Notes under the pieces: model-generated
What the model saw: the letters and a program-made list of their open reading frames with translations, nothing else
Database searches by the model: none
Told to the model about the DNA's origin: nothing
Shown here: piece by piece, positions 1-8,075 of the stretch
Layout: every line of letters starts with the position of its first letter
Position numbering within the stretch: position 1 is the stretch's first letter
NCBI GenBank assembly: GCA_964019335.1
Contig: OZ025654.1
Span: forward strand, 496,001 to 560,000
DNA length: 64,000 nt
Direction: 5' to 3'
Source: Diplonema japonicum
Lineage: Eukaryota; Euglenozoa; Diplonemea; Diplonemida; Diplonemidae
Translations under genes and position numbers: made by a program

Positions 1-375
1 TGCGACCGGCTATAATATAGTATCTTCCTACCACGGCCTTCGACAAGAGTACTTCTGTCCATGCAGCACCTGTCGTGCATGATCTCATCAAAGGGCTGGT
101 GAATTGTCAATTTCTTTTCTGCCGCCTAGCGTCACGGGTTGGTACCTGTGCGAGATCTATCTGCTTCGTAAGCTCCTGATAAATCCATGGGAGCTCCGTA
201 TTGTTCGTCGCTTCCTCCCTAGACCACCTTCGTGCGTTTTGAAGAACAAAAAAAAAGAAAAAGGCACACTCAAATCTACATAAATAACTGGCACACGTAT
301 GCCTCAGGAAGAACCTGGCAACGAAAAAAGAAGAAGGGTGCCGACGTTTTAAAGCAGGGAATACAAGTCTCCTTG
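1..375. other. Left-edge spacer, nothing recognised
   Basis: No convincing coding frame, repeat copy or RNA gene was seen. The short plus-strand open frame inside it is rich in Lys and Arg from A-runs and looks like noncoding spacer. Confidence 0.5.
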
Positions 376-984
376 TTAATCCTGTTCAGACTCGAATCGC
401 AACCCTATGCCAGATCCTGAATTCACACAGACCACGGTTTCGTGCTCTTCATGATGGAGATGGATCAATGTGTGTTTCTCGAGATCGATTGCCTCCTGCG
501 CGGCTTCCCTTTTGAATAGCGCAAGCTTGGTAGGGGAGGTAGAGAAGAAGAAGGAATGGGTGGTTTTGTCAGTGGGGCAGTAGAAGAATTCCTCAGGGCC
601 AAGGTGTTTCCTGTAGGTTACTGCAGTAGTTTCTTCCTTGGTGATGAAGTTGAGATCGAGGATGGGTCCGTCAAGTAGCTTGGAAGTTGTCACCTCGCCA
701 CCGTTAAACGATGCATAGCTTCCCATTTCCGTAAGCGTGTTAACCCCACTCTCTGCATGGACAAGTTCTACCCCTTTCCCTTCCAGCAAAAACAAATTTC
801 TCTTGTATCCCACGAACTTTGAAAACGGCTCATTCGTCGAAACCTCAGCAGCGCTAACCCTCCAGTTGTACTCTTCCTTGTCCTTCAACAGCTCATATGT
901 AACGCCCTTTCCATTCTTCCATACACTCGGTTTAACCTTTGACTTTGGGTAGACATTGTACAGGCTGGCAATGGTACGATTCAT
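376..984 (-). CDS. HutD/Ves-family cupin-like protein
   Basis: The 202-residue protein matches the HutD (DUF886/Ves) pattern. It has W-x-NGKGVTYEL near residues 22-32, a YNWRVSAAEVS segment near 39-49, EPFSKFVGYKRNLFLLEGKG near 52-71, and a GPILDLNFI segment near 105. Family members are about 190 residues long, so this one is full length. HutD proteins are small bicupin-like proteins linked to histidine utilisation in bacteria; their biochemical role is poorly defined, and nothing in this window ties the gene to histidine breakdown. The ATG at 984 is preceded on the coding strand by a T-rich tract ending in AG near 997-998, consistent with a splice acceptor just ahead of a short leader. No intron is needed inside the frame. 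The family call is fairly firm; the function is unknown. Confidence 0.8.
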   Translation of the reverse strand: MNRTIASLYNVYPKSKVKPSVWKNGKGVTYELLKDKEEYNWRVSAAEVSTNEPFSKFVGYKRNLFLLEGKGVELVHAESGVNTLTEMGSYASFNGGEVTTSKLLDGPILDLNFITKEETTAVTYRKHLGPEEFFYCPTDKTTHSFFFSTSPTKLALFKREAAQEAIDLEKHTLIHLHHEEHETVVCVNSGSGIGLRFESEQD

Positions 985-1062
985 CTTTCCCTCCCACTAT
1001 TAGAAAGGCACAAATCAACGCGGAGTACAAAGTAAAAAAAAAAGAAAAAGACAAAGGTAGGG

Positions 1063-1200
1063 GAACACACATCTTTTGCGGCAGGGGTGCGCAACAACGA
1101 CTACTTTGCCCATCCACCGTCCTTTGCCCCCTATGTTAGAGAGGACCGGGCAGGGCACCGCACAACACCGCAGAACAGAAAGCTACACAACACGGAGTCC
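1063..1200. repeat. Dispersed repeat family P, copy 1
   Basis: About 138 bp is nearly identical to 4058-4195 in the same orientation, with only a few substitutions and small indels. It lies about 80-215 bp upstream of the HutD-like start codon. No terminal repeats or coding frame are evident. Confidence 0.8.
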
Positions 1201-2261
1201 TATGTGACTGAGTTCAAAACAAAAGAATTTCAAGTGACGCGGGACCGCAACGACCCACCAAAGCTAGAGACAAGAGAGAGGGAAGGGGTGGTTCTTTTAA
1301 AGGATATGAGGGGGGAGGGGAAATCTGCAAAAACTGAAAGTGCGGTGTAGACCTGTATATGAGATTCAGTATAGTTCAAAAGTTTTAGTAAACGCATAAT
1401 CTGCACAGAAATCTTTCGAAAAATTGCAAAAACCATGAATTGTTTCAGCAGAAAAGGTGCCTCGAGAATACTTCGGAGAGACATAAAAAATTCGATAAGA
1501 CTTTAGTGCAGAAAAGGTGCTCACTGTTGGTAGAGAAAAAGAAAGAAAAATAATTCTTTATGACTATATGTCTTGTTGTTCGCACGAGCAAAAAGAATAG
1601 TTTTTAACAAGCTGCGAAAGTTTTTCAAGTTGCATATAGTTATAAAATCATTCCTTTTGAAAGATAAATAGTTGTAACAAACAAAAAAAGAGAGAAGGGG
1701 GAAAAGAGTATGCTTCTTTTTCTCCCAACTTCTTCGCTTATGTATTCACCTTGTATGCTTCACGGTGTCTGCGCCCTTTGTTTTCTTCGTTTACGCGCTT
1801 GCAGTGAAGCGTGAAAAAGAAAACTAGTTTGGTGCTTCATTTGTTTGTGCTCACGAGCGGGACTTTACATAATAAAATAGCTCGTTGCGCTCGTCTCGAC
1901 AATAATATTGTTAAAACAAAAAACATATGAGTTAAAGGAAGTCTTTGTGAGACGCCCCCTTGTTCTAAAAAAGAAAACAAAAAATGAGGGTACGTATAAA
2001 ACAACAAAAGAAAAAAGGGGAGGGAAGATGAAAGACGAGAAAAGGACTTTAAAAAACAAAAAAAAGTCTTTAATCGTAATTTTTATGTTCTTCTTTTGTG
2101 CAAAAGAGGAACTGGCCGTTGTTAACTAGTTTGGCACTTCATTTGTTTGCACGTGCCAGGTAAAGCCTGGAGAAGCTTGTAAACCCGAAACACATTGCCG
2201 ATAGATAAGTGAAAGACACAAAAAAAAGAGATTCAAACACGCTGCGTGCTTGGCGTGATAA
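1201..2261. repeat. Spacer with repeat families F and A and a retrotransposon tail
   Basis: About 1550-1680 (family F) resembles 21,815-22,020, sharing GACTATATGTC and GTTGCATATAGTTATAAAAT. About 1828-1920 and 2128-2210 (family A) resemble 33,527-33,625, 44,736-44,820, 45,172-45,395 and 54,824-54,905; hallmarks are ACTAGTTTGGCGC and CGACAATAATATTGTTAA. About 1926-1972 is a 3'-tail fragment of the LINE-1 type. No gene was seen. Confidence 0.7.
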
Positions 2262-3665
2262 CTAAAATGGGTGATTCGGTTGTTGAAGAAGTGTCTCTAC
2301 CTGGTGCTTCTTCCACACCACAAAGCCCACGCCCCCGCAAGCGGCAAGGGAACCCACAGCGACGAGGATCCAGACCCAGACCGGGGTGGAGCTGTTGTTG
2401 TTGCTGTCCTCTGCTGGAGTGCTGGCCTCCTGCCCTGCCGCCGCCTGCAGGTTCAACGGGGAAAGGGCGTATCCCTTGCACCCCAGCAGCACAGGGCCTC
2501 CCTTCCGGGCTTCTCCGGACCCGTCTGCGCAGCTGCACGTGTAGTCCTGCATGCTCCCTTTGGTCTTCTTCCCCTCCGCGCAGTTCTCCCCATCCCCGCA
2601 CGGGTTCCCCAGGCACTCGTCCACAAAGTCGCAGTTCGCCACCTTCGCCCCCTTCATCGTCTTCGTCTTCGTCGTGGCCGACCCCGCAGTGCAGCTGCAC
2701 ACATAGTCCCCCAACGTCGCCATCCCTGTTGGGTCCGTGCACTCCTGGCCCCCGCACGGATCGCTGGCGGCGCATTCGTCGGTTGAGGTTGACCCCTTGC
2801 AGCCGGTAGCGGCGGTGTTGGGCTTCAGGACGTTCTTGGCATACTCACTCCCAGGGCCCATGGGGGTGACGTTCCCAGGGGACTTGTAGTTGCACATGAG
2901 GTACACATTTGTGGACGTCCCCGACTTCTTGTGGCACAGAGCGCAGCCCACCTCAGAGCTGTCTTTCCACACCACCTGCGTCATGTGGCCTGTGGTGCCA
3001 GTTTCCGAGGCCGTGTCGTAGTTCCAGCAGGCTTCCTCCCCGCAGTACCACGAAGTAGTCCCGCTGGCAGGGTCGTAGTCGTGGACCTCCGTCTGGCCCC
3101 CGACCATTGCGATGTTCTCGCCGTAGCCACTCTTTTTGTTGTGGGTCAGCTTCTCCGTGGTGCAAGTGGTGGTCATCCCCTTGCTCTTGATGGTCCAGTC
3201 CGCGATCGCTGTGCTGTAAGTGAGGGGGCAGGCGCCGTGCTTGGCGCGGAACTCGTTGTGCTTGGCGAGAACGTTGTCGATCTGCCACTGCGCGAGGTCC
3301 GTGTAGCAAGGGGTGCTTGTCGCAGCGCCGCACTTCCCTGTCCTCGGGGGCGCTGGGGTTGCCTTTTCATCGTAGGTCCCAGGGGCACAGGTGCACTTCT
3401 TGCACCCACCCATCCCAACAAGCGTCGGACAGTCATAGCTTCCGAGCAGGTCCGTGCACTTGTATCCGCTGAACGTATCGGTGCACTTGCTGGCTTGCGG
3501 GCACCAAGCAACGGAAGACGTGCAGGCCCCCAGCAACCCCCCCTCTCGGGAGACATCCGAAAGGCTCGACGCCTCCATCCGACCGCCACCCACCGTCAGG
3601 TTATAAGGGTTCTCCTCCGTGAAGAGGGCAATACTGCCAACGAAGACAGCGGCGAGAAGCGACAT
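2262..3665 (-). CDS. Secreted/membrane CAP (SCP) domain protein with EGF-like modules
   Basis: The 467-residue protein starts with a short hydrophobic segment (about 2-15) that could be a signal peptide. Next come a Cys-rich region (about 47-105) and a CAP/SCP domain (about 130-268). The latter has AKHNEFR (134-140), YGENIA, GHMTQVVWK (226-234, CAP1) and YLMCNYKSPGN (255-265, CAP2). Two EGF-like Cys clusters follow (about 297-326 and 349-382), then an Asn/Ser linker, one transmembrane helix (about 429-451) and a short basic tail. This predicts a type I surface protein with the CAP domain outside. CAP proteins bind lipids or act in secretion and defence; the substrate here is unknown. The open frame has no internal break, and the ATG at 3665 follows a long pyrimidine tract on the coding strand. 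Confidence 0.88.
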   Translation of the reverse strand: MSLLAAVFVGSIALFTEENPYNLTVGGGRMEASSLSDVSREGGLLGACTSSVAWCPQASKCTDTFSGYKCTDLLGSYDCPTLVGMGGCKKCTCAPGTYDEKATPAPPRTGKCGAATSTPCYTDLAQWQIDNVLAKHNEFRAKHGACPLTYSTAIADWTIKSKGMTTTCTTEKLTHNKKSGYGENIAMVGGQTEVHDYDPASGTTSWYCGEEACWNYDTASETGTTGHMTQVVWKDSSEVGCALCHKKSGTSTNVYLMCNYKSPGNVTPMGPGSEYAKNVLKPNTAATGCKGSTSTDECAASDPCGGQECTDPTGMATLGDYVCSCTAGSATTKTKTMKGAKVANCDFVDECLGNPCGDGENCAEGKKTKGSMQDYTCSCADGSGEARKGGPVLLGCKGYALSPLNLQAAAGQEASTPAEDSNNNSSTPVWVWILVAVGSLAACGGVGFVVWKKHQVETLLQQPNHPF

Positions 3666-4057
3666 GGTGTTCCCTTAGGTTTTTATTGTGTTGTCTTTTG
3701 TGAAATCTGATGTGGATGATTGTGTGTGCTGGATAAGTACTTTTTTTGAAAGGCGATAGAAAAGAGAAGAAAAGAAAAAAAGACAAAAAGAAAAGTACTT
3801 TCAAAGAAAAGATGCATTGTGACATCTTTTCCCACGCCCATCGTCTTAAATGGAGAGAAAAGAAAGAAAAAAAAAGAGCATGGGTCGAAGAAACGATATC
3901 CCAACGTTTTCATTTTTGCAACTCCTTTTACTTTGTTGTTGTTGGTTATCCTGAGTGCTGGGATGGATTCAATGGGCTATCCGCCCCTGTGAAAAAAGAA
4001 AACCCGAAAAAGAAAAAGAAAAAAGAAGAATCCCACTTGAGGAAAAGAAAAATGAAA
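3666..4057. other. AT-rich spacer upstream of the CAP gene
   Basis: Purine-rich on the plus strand, that is pyrimidine-rich on the gene strand. This fits splice-acceptor-like sequence upstream of the CAP gene. No gene was seen. Confidence 0.4.
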
Positions 4058-4200
4058 AACACACATCCTTTGCGGCAGGGGTGCGCAACAACGACTACTT
4101 AGCCCATCCACCGTCCTTTGCCCCCTATGTTAGAGAGGACCGGGCAGGGCACCGCACAACACCGCAGAACAGAAACTACACAACACGGAGTCCGAATCGA
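4058..4200. repeat. Dispersed repeat family P, copy 2
   Basis: Near-identical, co-oriented copy of 1063-1200. It lies about 390 bp upstream of the CAP-protein start. A degenerate LINE-1-type tail (GGTCTCTGTGAGAC at about 4230-4260) follows. Confidence 0.8.
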
Positions 4201-4398
4201 ACTTTTGAGGTGAAAAAGAAATATAGGAATTAAAAAGGAGGTCTCTGTGAGACACCCCTGTTCAGGAAGGGGGGGATGCGGATTGAAAAAAAAAGGAAAG
4301 ATTGGATAATGTTTTTTTATTTTATCTTTATTTTACGTTGTTCATTCTTCTCCTCCTTCATTTTTCTGCGAAAAGAACTTCTCTCGTCGCGAGCTTGC

Positions 4399-4887
4399 TT
4401 ACAGCCTAACCCAAGCACAGCCGTTGCTGAAGTCGATCCTCCTGCCATCGATCTGGACAGTGCCGGTGATCCCAGTCATGCCAGTTTGGTAGGTCATCAT
4501 CTGACCAGTGAGGGTCCCGACAGCGGGGGACCAGCTCATGGCCCCGCTGAGGCAGGTGAACTGGTTGCCCACCTGCTGGATCTCCACCCTGTCGGGACCA
4601 GCAGCGTTCTTCCAGGTCCCAGTGAGGTTGATGCCGGTGTTGGCTACGGAGACGAGCTTCTTCTGGCAGAGAGGGCCGTGTTGCCCAGGATGCGTCGCGC
4701 ACTTGTTGCAGCAGCTGGTGGGGTTCACACCGGTGACCTGGTAGTCGCAGCTCACACACTTGAAGGCCTGCTTCTTGCAGTGGGGCCCGTGGTGCCCAGG
4801 GGTCATGTGGCAGAGCTTGCAGCAGTGGGTGGGGCTGACACCAGTCACACCGAAGTTGCAGGTGGCGCTTGTGCACTTTCCAGACAT
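4399..4887 (-). CDS. Small protein with two tandem Cys-His repeats and a beta-rich C-terminal domain
   Basis: The 162-residue protein is not recognised by name. Residues about 5-38 and 44-76 form two tandem repeats of the form C-x4-C/C-x2-C, then VTGVxPTxCC-x2-C, then PGxHGPxC-x-KK. Each has enough Cys and His to bind zinc or form disulfides. The C-terminal half (about 85-162) has alternating hydrophobic residues and ends NGCAWVRL. Its GTW, FTC, WSPAVG and TGTVQIDGRRIDF segments suggest a small beta-barrel. There is no signal peptide and no membrane segment, so a cytosolic or nuclear metal-binding protein is plausible. The ATG at 4887 follows an A-rich leader, as in neighbouring genes. Compositional regularity and the GC-rich frame support a real gene. 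Confidence 0.7.
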   Translation of the reverse strand: MSGKCTSATCNFGVTGVSPTHCCKLCHMTPGHHGPHCKKQAFKCVSCDYQVTGVNPTSCCNKCATHPGQHGPLCQKKLVSVANTGINLTGTWKNAAGPDRVEIQQVGNQFTCLSGAMSWSPAVGTLTGQMMTYQTGMTGITGTVQIDGRRIDFSNGCAWVRL

Positions 4888-5030
4888 TTTATTTGTTGTT
4901 TTTTTTTGGGGTGGTTATCTGGTGTGATTGAGAGGTAAGCGTTAACCAAGGTATATAAGTAAAAAATATGTGGTTCATTTTTCTTTCTTAGGTGATGAGG
5001 ACGAAAAAGAACCCATGTGAACAAACCTCT

Positions 5031-5684
5031 TCACATGGACCGACTTGCCGCTGTTTCTTCTATTTGCAATTGCCGTGTGCAGAAGGACTTGTTGTTGCTT
5101 ATCGCGCGGTCACTCGCGGTTTGCGCTGAGTTGTCCTGAATGAACAAGTCGACCAAGGGGTGGTCCAGGAGGAGCCGAACGCACTCATGATGCCCACATC
5201 TCGCCGCGTTGTGAAGTGCGGTACAGCCACTGGTGTCCTTAGCGTTGATAAGGTGTTCCGATTTGTCCTTCCGGCGGCTTGACGTGAGCTTCGGCCTGCT
5301 GGCTTTCAACAGAGGTTCTTTCCAAGGATCATTCCTGGCAGTACCGTGAGGGCAACCCTTTTGTTTCTTTGTCAATTGCTGTTCCGTTCTGAGATACAGG
5401 CCATCTTTGCACCCTTGGCACAGAGTTGCGTGCTTGGGGTTGACCCATTCTGCTAAACCCTTTATTTTTTCGGCTTGTCTCCCTGCTGAGGTGGCGAATA
5501 CGTCCTTAGTGTTGCTGTCGCAGCCAAAATAATAGTTGAAACACAGGGACCGCTTTTTCCTCTTCATGTCACACAGTTTCGCGTCCGCACACAAAATACA
5601 GCACGGGCCTCCCAAAGCCTGCACCAGAACGAGCGGCCAGGTTACTATAACATTTATTTTTGAGCACGTGTTGCATCTTTCCAT
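5031..5684 (-). CDS. Cys-rich domain plus ankyrin-repeat protein
   Basis: The 217-residue protein begins with a Cys-rich domain (about 1-95): C-x2-C, then GGPCCILCADAKLCDMK, SLCFNYYFGC, and later LCQGC. The same domain occurs in the next gene upstream (5824-6249). Residues about 145-195 hold an ankyrin repeat (CTALHNAARCGHHECVRLLL) and a second, partial one. Ankyrin repeats bind protein partners; the Cys-rich part may bind zinc. No signal peptide or membrane helix is visible. The adjacent related gene implies tandem duplication, with the ankyrin segment gained or lost in one copy. The function is unknown. The start at 5684 is supported by alignment of the first Cys pair with the neighbour. 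Confidence 0.68.
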   Translation of the reverse strand: MERCNTCSKINVIVTWPLVLVQALGGPCCILCADAKLCDMKRKKRSLCFNYYFGCDSNTKDVFATSAGRQAEKIKGLAEWVNPKHATLCQGCKDGLYLRTEQQLTKKQKGCPHGTARNDPWKEPLLKASRPKLTSSRRKDKSEHLINAKDTSGCTALHNAARCGHHECVRLLLDHPLVDLFIQDNSAQTASDRAISNNKSFCTRQLQIEETAASRSM

Positions 5685-5823
5685 TTTTTAGAAGCTGCTT
5701 AGTGCGACTGAATTGGGCCACCAAAAATAAATTCACTATGATAGGAAACGAAGTGGCGAGCAACGGCACACTCTTACAATGTGACCCGCCGATGAGGTAT
5801 CCCATCATGAGATGAGAAAATAT

Positions 5824-6249
5824 TCACCTTTTTCTTTTTCTTTGCGTTGAGGGTGGGGTGTCTTGTTTCAGGGTTTGGCTTTTGTCACATATGTAGCACG
5901 GGGTGGGGGGCGTTGCGCCTATTTGTTTAGTTTGCTCGTAGCATAACCGGCAAAGAACCACATGGTTTAGGTTCGCCCAACGTGGGAGGCCAAAGATCCG
6001 CTTTGCGGTATCAGGTTTGACAGAATAGACCAAATCCTCCTCCTGTGAGTCGTGGGGGCAAGAGAAGTAATAGTTGAAACACAGAGAATGGCGGTTCTCT
6101 TTCATTTTACATAGTTTCTGGTCAGCACAATGTAAGCACAGTGGCTCTCCTAGAGCAGCCTCGAGCTTTTCCCCTTTCGCAAGCTCTATCATCACGTTGT
6201 CACATCCGCATACTCCGCAGACGACCACGTTTTTCTTTTGGAACGGCAT
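5824..6249 (-). CDS. Small Cys-rich protein, paralogue of the adjacent ankyrin protein
   Basis: The 141-residue protein aligns over about residues 10-110 with the N-terminal domain of 5031-5684. Shared elements are CxxC, A-LG-x-P, CLHCADQKLCKMK, SLCFNYYFSC, GLPRWANLNH and LCRLC. A second CxxC (CYICDK) follows, and a basic tail (RKRKR) could be a nuclear localisation signal. It has no ankyrin repeats. I tested whether it could be spliced to the ankyrin gene through a GT at its 3' end; the acceptors I tried gave the wrong frame, so two separate genes are preferred. The domain is not one I recognise. The upstream region is a long run of pyrimidines and A-tracts. Confidence 0.62.
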   Translation of the reverse strand: MPFQKKNVVVCGVCGCDNVMIELAKGEKLEAALGEPLCLHCADQKLCKMKENRHSLCFNYYFSCPHDSQEEDLVYSVKPDTAKRIFGLPRWANLNHVVLCRLCYEQTKQIGATPPTPCYICDKSQTLKQDTPPSTQRKRKR

Positions 6250-6449
6250 TTTTCTATCTTTTTTCCCCCCCCTCCCCCCGCCCCCCTTCCCATCTTAGTA
6301 TGTTATTTTTTTTAATTTTTGTAAAAAAAAAAAAAAAAAAAAAGAAAGGTGGAAAAATCTTGAGGGGGAGGAAAAAAGAAATGAGTAAAAAAAAAAAAAA
6401 AAAAAATGTTAGGGGGGGAGAAACAGGGAGGAGGAGAGAGAAAACAGCT

Positions 6450-6545
6450 TTTGTTTGTGTGCACAGCCGGGAGTTTACCTGTAGAAGAAGGACACGCCCC
6501 GACATGCACCACTACTCTTTTTCTTTTTCTTAGCACTAACAATAT
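6450..6545. repeat. Dispersed repeat family B, variant copy
   Basis: Shares TTTGTGTGCACAGCCGG and the trailing ACTACTC(T-rich)TAGCA segment with 43,103-43,215. It is more distantly related to 15,616-15,722 and 56,361-56,480. It lies about 200 bp upstream of the 6249 start and is co-oriented with other copies. Confidence 0.65.
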
Positions 6546-6559
6546 ATGAGCTCGTCCGA

Positions 6560-6890
6560 ATTAAAATGCCAACACCTTTTTTTTTGACAGTTCGGAAATC
6601 TTTTGCCAGGTTCCTAAAGAGATTTTGGTAACATGGCCTTTTTCAGAAAAACACTTGCCTGCTCATGCAGAGATTCGACATTGGTATCTTTGGAGCCAAA
6701 CCTGCATTTTTCACCGCTCATAAAACTTAAAAATTGAAAAACTTACTTTTTTTTAAGGGGGTTTTAAGAGATTTTAGCCTAAAATAGGCCAAAATGGCAT
6801 TATTCAGGGCCCCCGGTTCAAAATGGGTTTTTTTCGATAGACCTGCGATACTTTTTGGCCGATTTTTTGACCCTTTTTTTCAAAGGGGTG
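6560..6890. repeat. Degenerate copy of repeat family D
   Basis: Contains CACTTGCCTGCTC, GGTATCTT, GGAGCCAAA and AGCCTAAAATAGGCCAAAAT in the order seen at about 22,970-23,160. Diverged and shorter than the two long copies. Confidence 0.6.
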
Positions 6891-7225
6891 AACGTTAATC
6901 CAAACTGCGTGTGGAAGGCAGCTCCACAGTGACTCTTCGCGTTGAGAGGGGTTCATAGGTGGGCCGTTGTGTTGTGAAACCCATAACCGACCCCTAAGGC
7001 CAAACGGCGCGAGGCGCTGAGAGTTCGCAGGCGTCCCCTTGCCATCCCGGGTACCTGTGTCTCGCGAACCAGGTTGTTGTCTGGAACTATGTTTGATGGA
7101 AGAAGCACATCGTGGCTTTCAACTAATACTAAAACCACTCGCCCCGTGATTAATAAAAAGAGAAAAATTCCTCACAAAAGGGGTAACCCCTGCCCCCCCG
7201 TGGGCCTACCGCAGGCACAAGAAAT

Positions 7226-7249
7226 TCGCCGGTCTACGTAGACCGGCGA
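7226..7249. repeat. Perfect 24-bp palindrome with CGCCGGTCTA arms
   Basis: The arms TCGCCGGTCTAC and GTAGACCGGCGA are exact reverse complements. Its half-site AGACCGGCG recurs in the palindrome 22 bp away. Confidence 0.85.
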
Positions 7250-7270
7250 CGTTTTCAAAAAGAATTGCTA

Positions 7271-7290
7271 AGACCGGCGATCGCCGGTCT
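7271..7290. repeat. Perfect 20-bp palindrome with AGACCGGCGA arms
   Basis: AGACCGGCGA followed directly by TCGCCGGTCT. It shares its half-site with 7226-7249, giving four copies of CGCCGGTCT in alternating orientation within 65 bp. Confidence 0.85.
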
Positions 7291-7437
7291 ATCCCCACCT
7301 TACCGGAGAGCCTGCATTATTTCTCCCCACTTCATTTTTAATACCCAATAGCTGCCATTCCTCCTGTCGCTTCTCACGGAAAGAAGAAAAGAAGAAATAG
7401 AGTCTGGGTTATTGTAATTTCCAAACGTCAAAAACCA

Positions 7438-7645
7438 AAAAAAAAACTCAAAGTACAGGACAAGCCCCCCGCTAGAGGGCCGCCCTATGGGAGGGGGGGG
7501 TCTATCTGTTAATACTCCCCTTCTGGAGCATTGCTTTCATCCCGATTGAGGCCCTGAGCGTCATGCGGAGTCGTGTGATGCGGTCCCGCTTGTAGTCGGC
7601 TTTCAATTCCATTAGCTTGTCGTGCGTGGAGCGGGTGGCGAAAAT
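7438..7645 (-). mobile_element. 5'-truncated 3' end of a LINE-2-type retrotransposon
   Basis: The last codons of the frame (ending MLQKGSINR) and the about 60-bp 3' tail are nearly identical to 26,043-26,240. Only about 50 codons remain. The sense strand ends in GTACTTTGAG and a T-run. The plus-strand side at 7645 breaks into A-rich sequence. Confidence 0.85.
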
Positions 7646-7649
7646 AAAA

Positions 7650-8075
7650 AAAAAACTTTCTTTTAAGGTATGCGTTTTTGCGCTCACCGGCCGCGCTGTT
7701 CTTCAAAAAAAAAAAAACCATTCTAAAAAACATGGTTTTGCACGCGCGTTTTAAAATAAAACAAACGCTTATGATCAGGAATGGTCAGGGGTGTTGTCTC
7801 TTAACAACCAACCCAGGTTTACTACAGGAGGGATAAACGGACAAACTGAAATCAAAGAGAACAAAAAAAGAGGGAAAAAAAGCGGCCTTCAAGAATAACG
7901 CTTTCCCCCCCCCTCATTTTGGCCGTACAAATTCGAGGGTTTTACTCAATCCAGAAAGTCCCAAGACCCCTTTCTTTTGGTGTACAATATGAAAAAAAAA
8001 ACTGGGGAACGAAAAAAACTGAAAAATCCCGGTTTTTGAAGAAGAAAAAAAAAACGCGAACCATATATCCTGTTG
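7650..8075. other. Spacer with small shared repeats
   Basis: About 7655-7700 (GCGTTTTTGCGCTCACCGGCC) recurs at about 46,975-47,005. About 7711-7755 is an inverted match to 41,757-41,810 (ACGCGCGTGCAAAA, AGAATGGTTTT). About 7800-7845 is a weak family-B relative. No gene was seen. Confidence 0.5.

Larger units (their letters stand above)
6891..7437. other. Spacer with two palindromes
   Basis: No gene was seen. The main structure is a pair of perfect palindromes described separately (7226-7249 and 7271-7290). Confidence 0.5.

Noticed and set aside
2931-3710. 259-codon plus-strand open frame
   Set aside because: Antisense shadow of the GC-rich CAP gene, whose CAP and EGF-like motifs are clear on the minus strand.
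4190-4210. tRNA B-box-like GTTCGATTC near the end of repeat P
   Set aside because: No A-box at the right distance and no cloverleaf; copy 1 lacks the match.
4276-4938. 220-codon plus-strand open frame
   Set aside because: Antisense to the Cys-repeat gene at 4399-4887; its composition mirrors the opposite strand and has no domain.
5684-5830. Fusion of the two Cys-rich genes through an intron
   Set aside because: A GT donor exists after the 5824-6249 gene, but the acceptors tried before 5684 lead into a stop or another frame.
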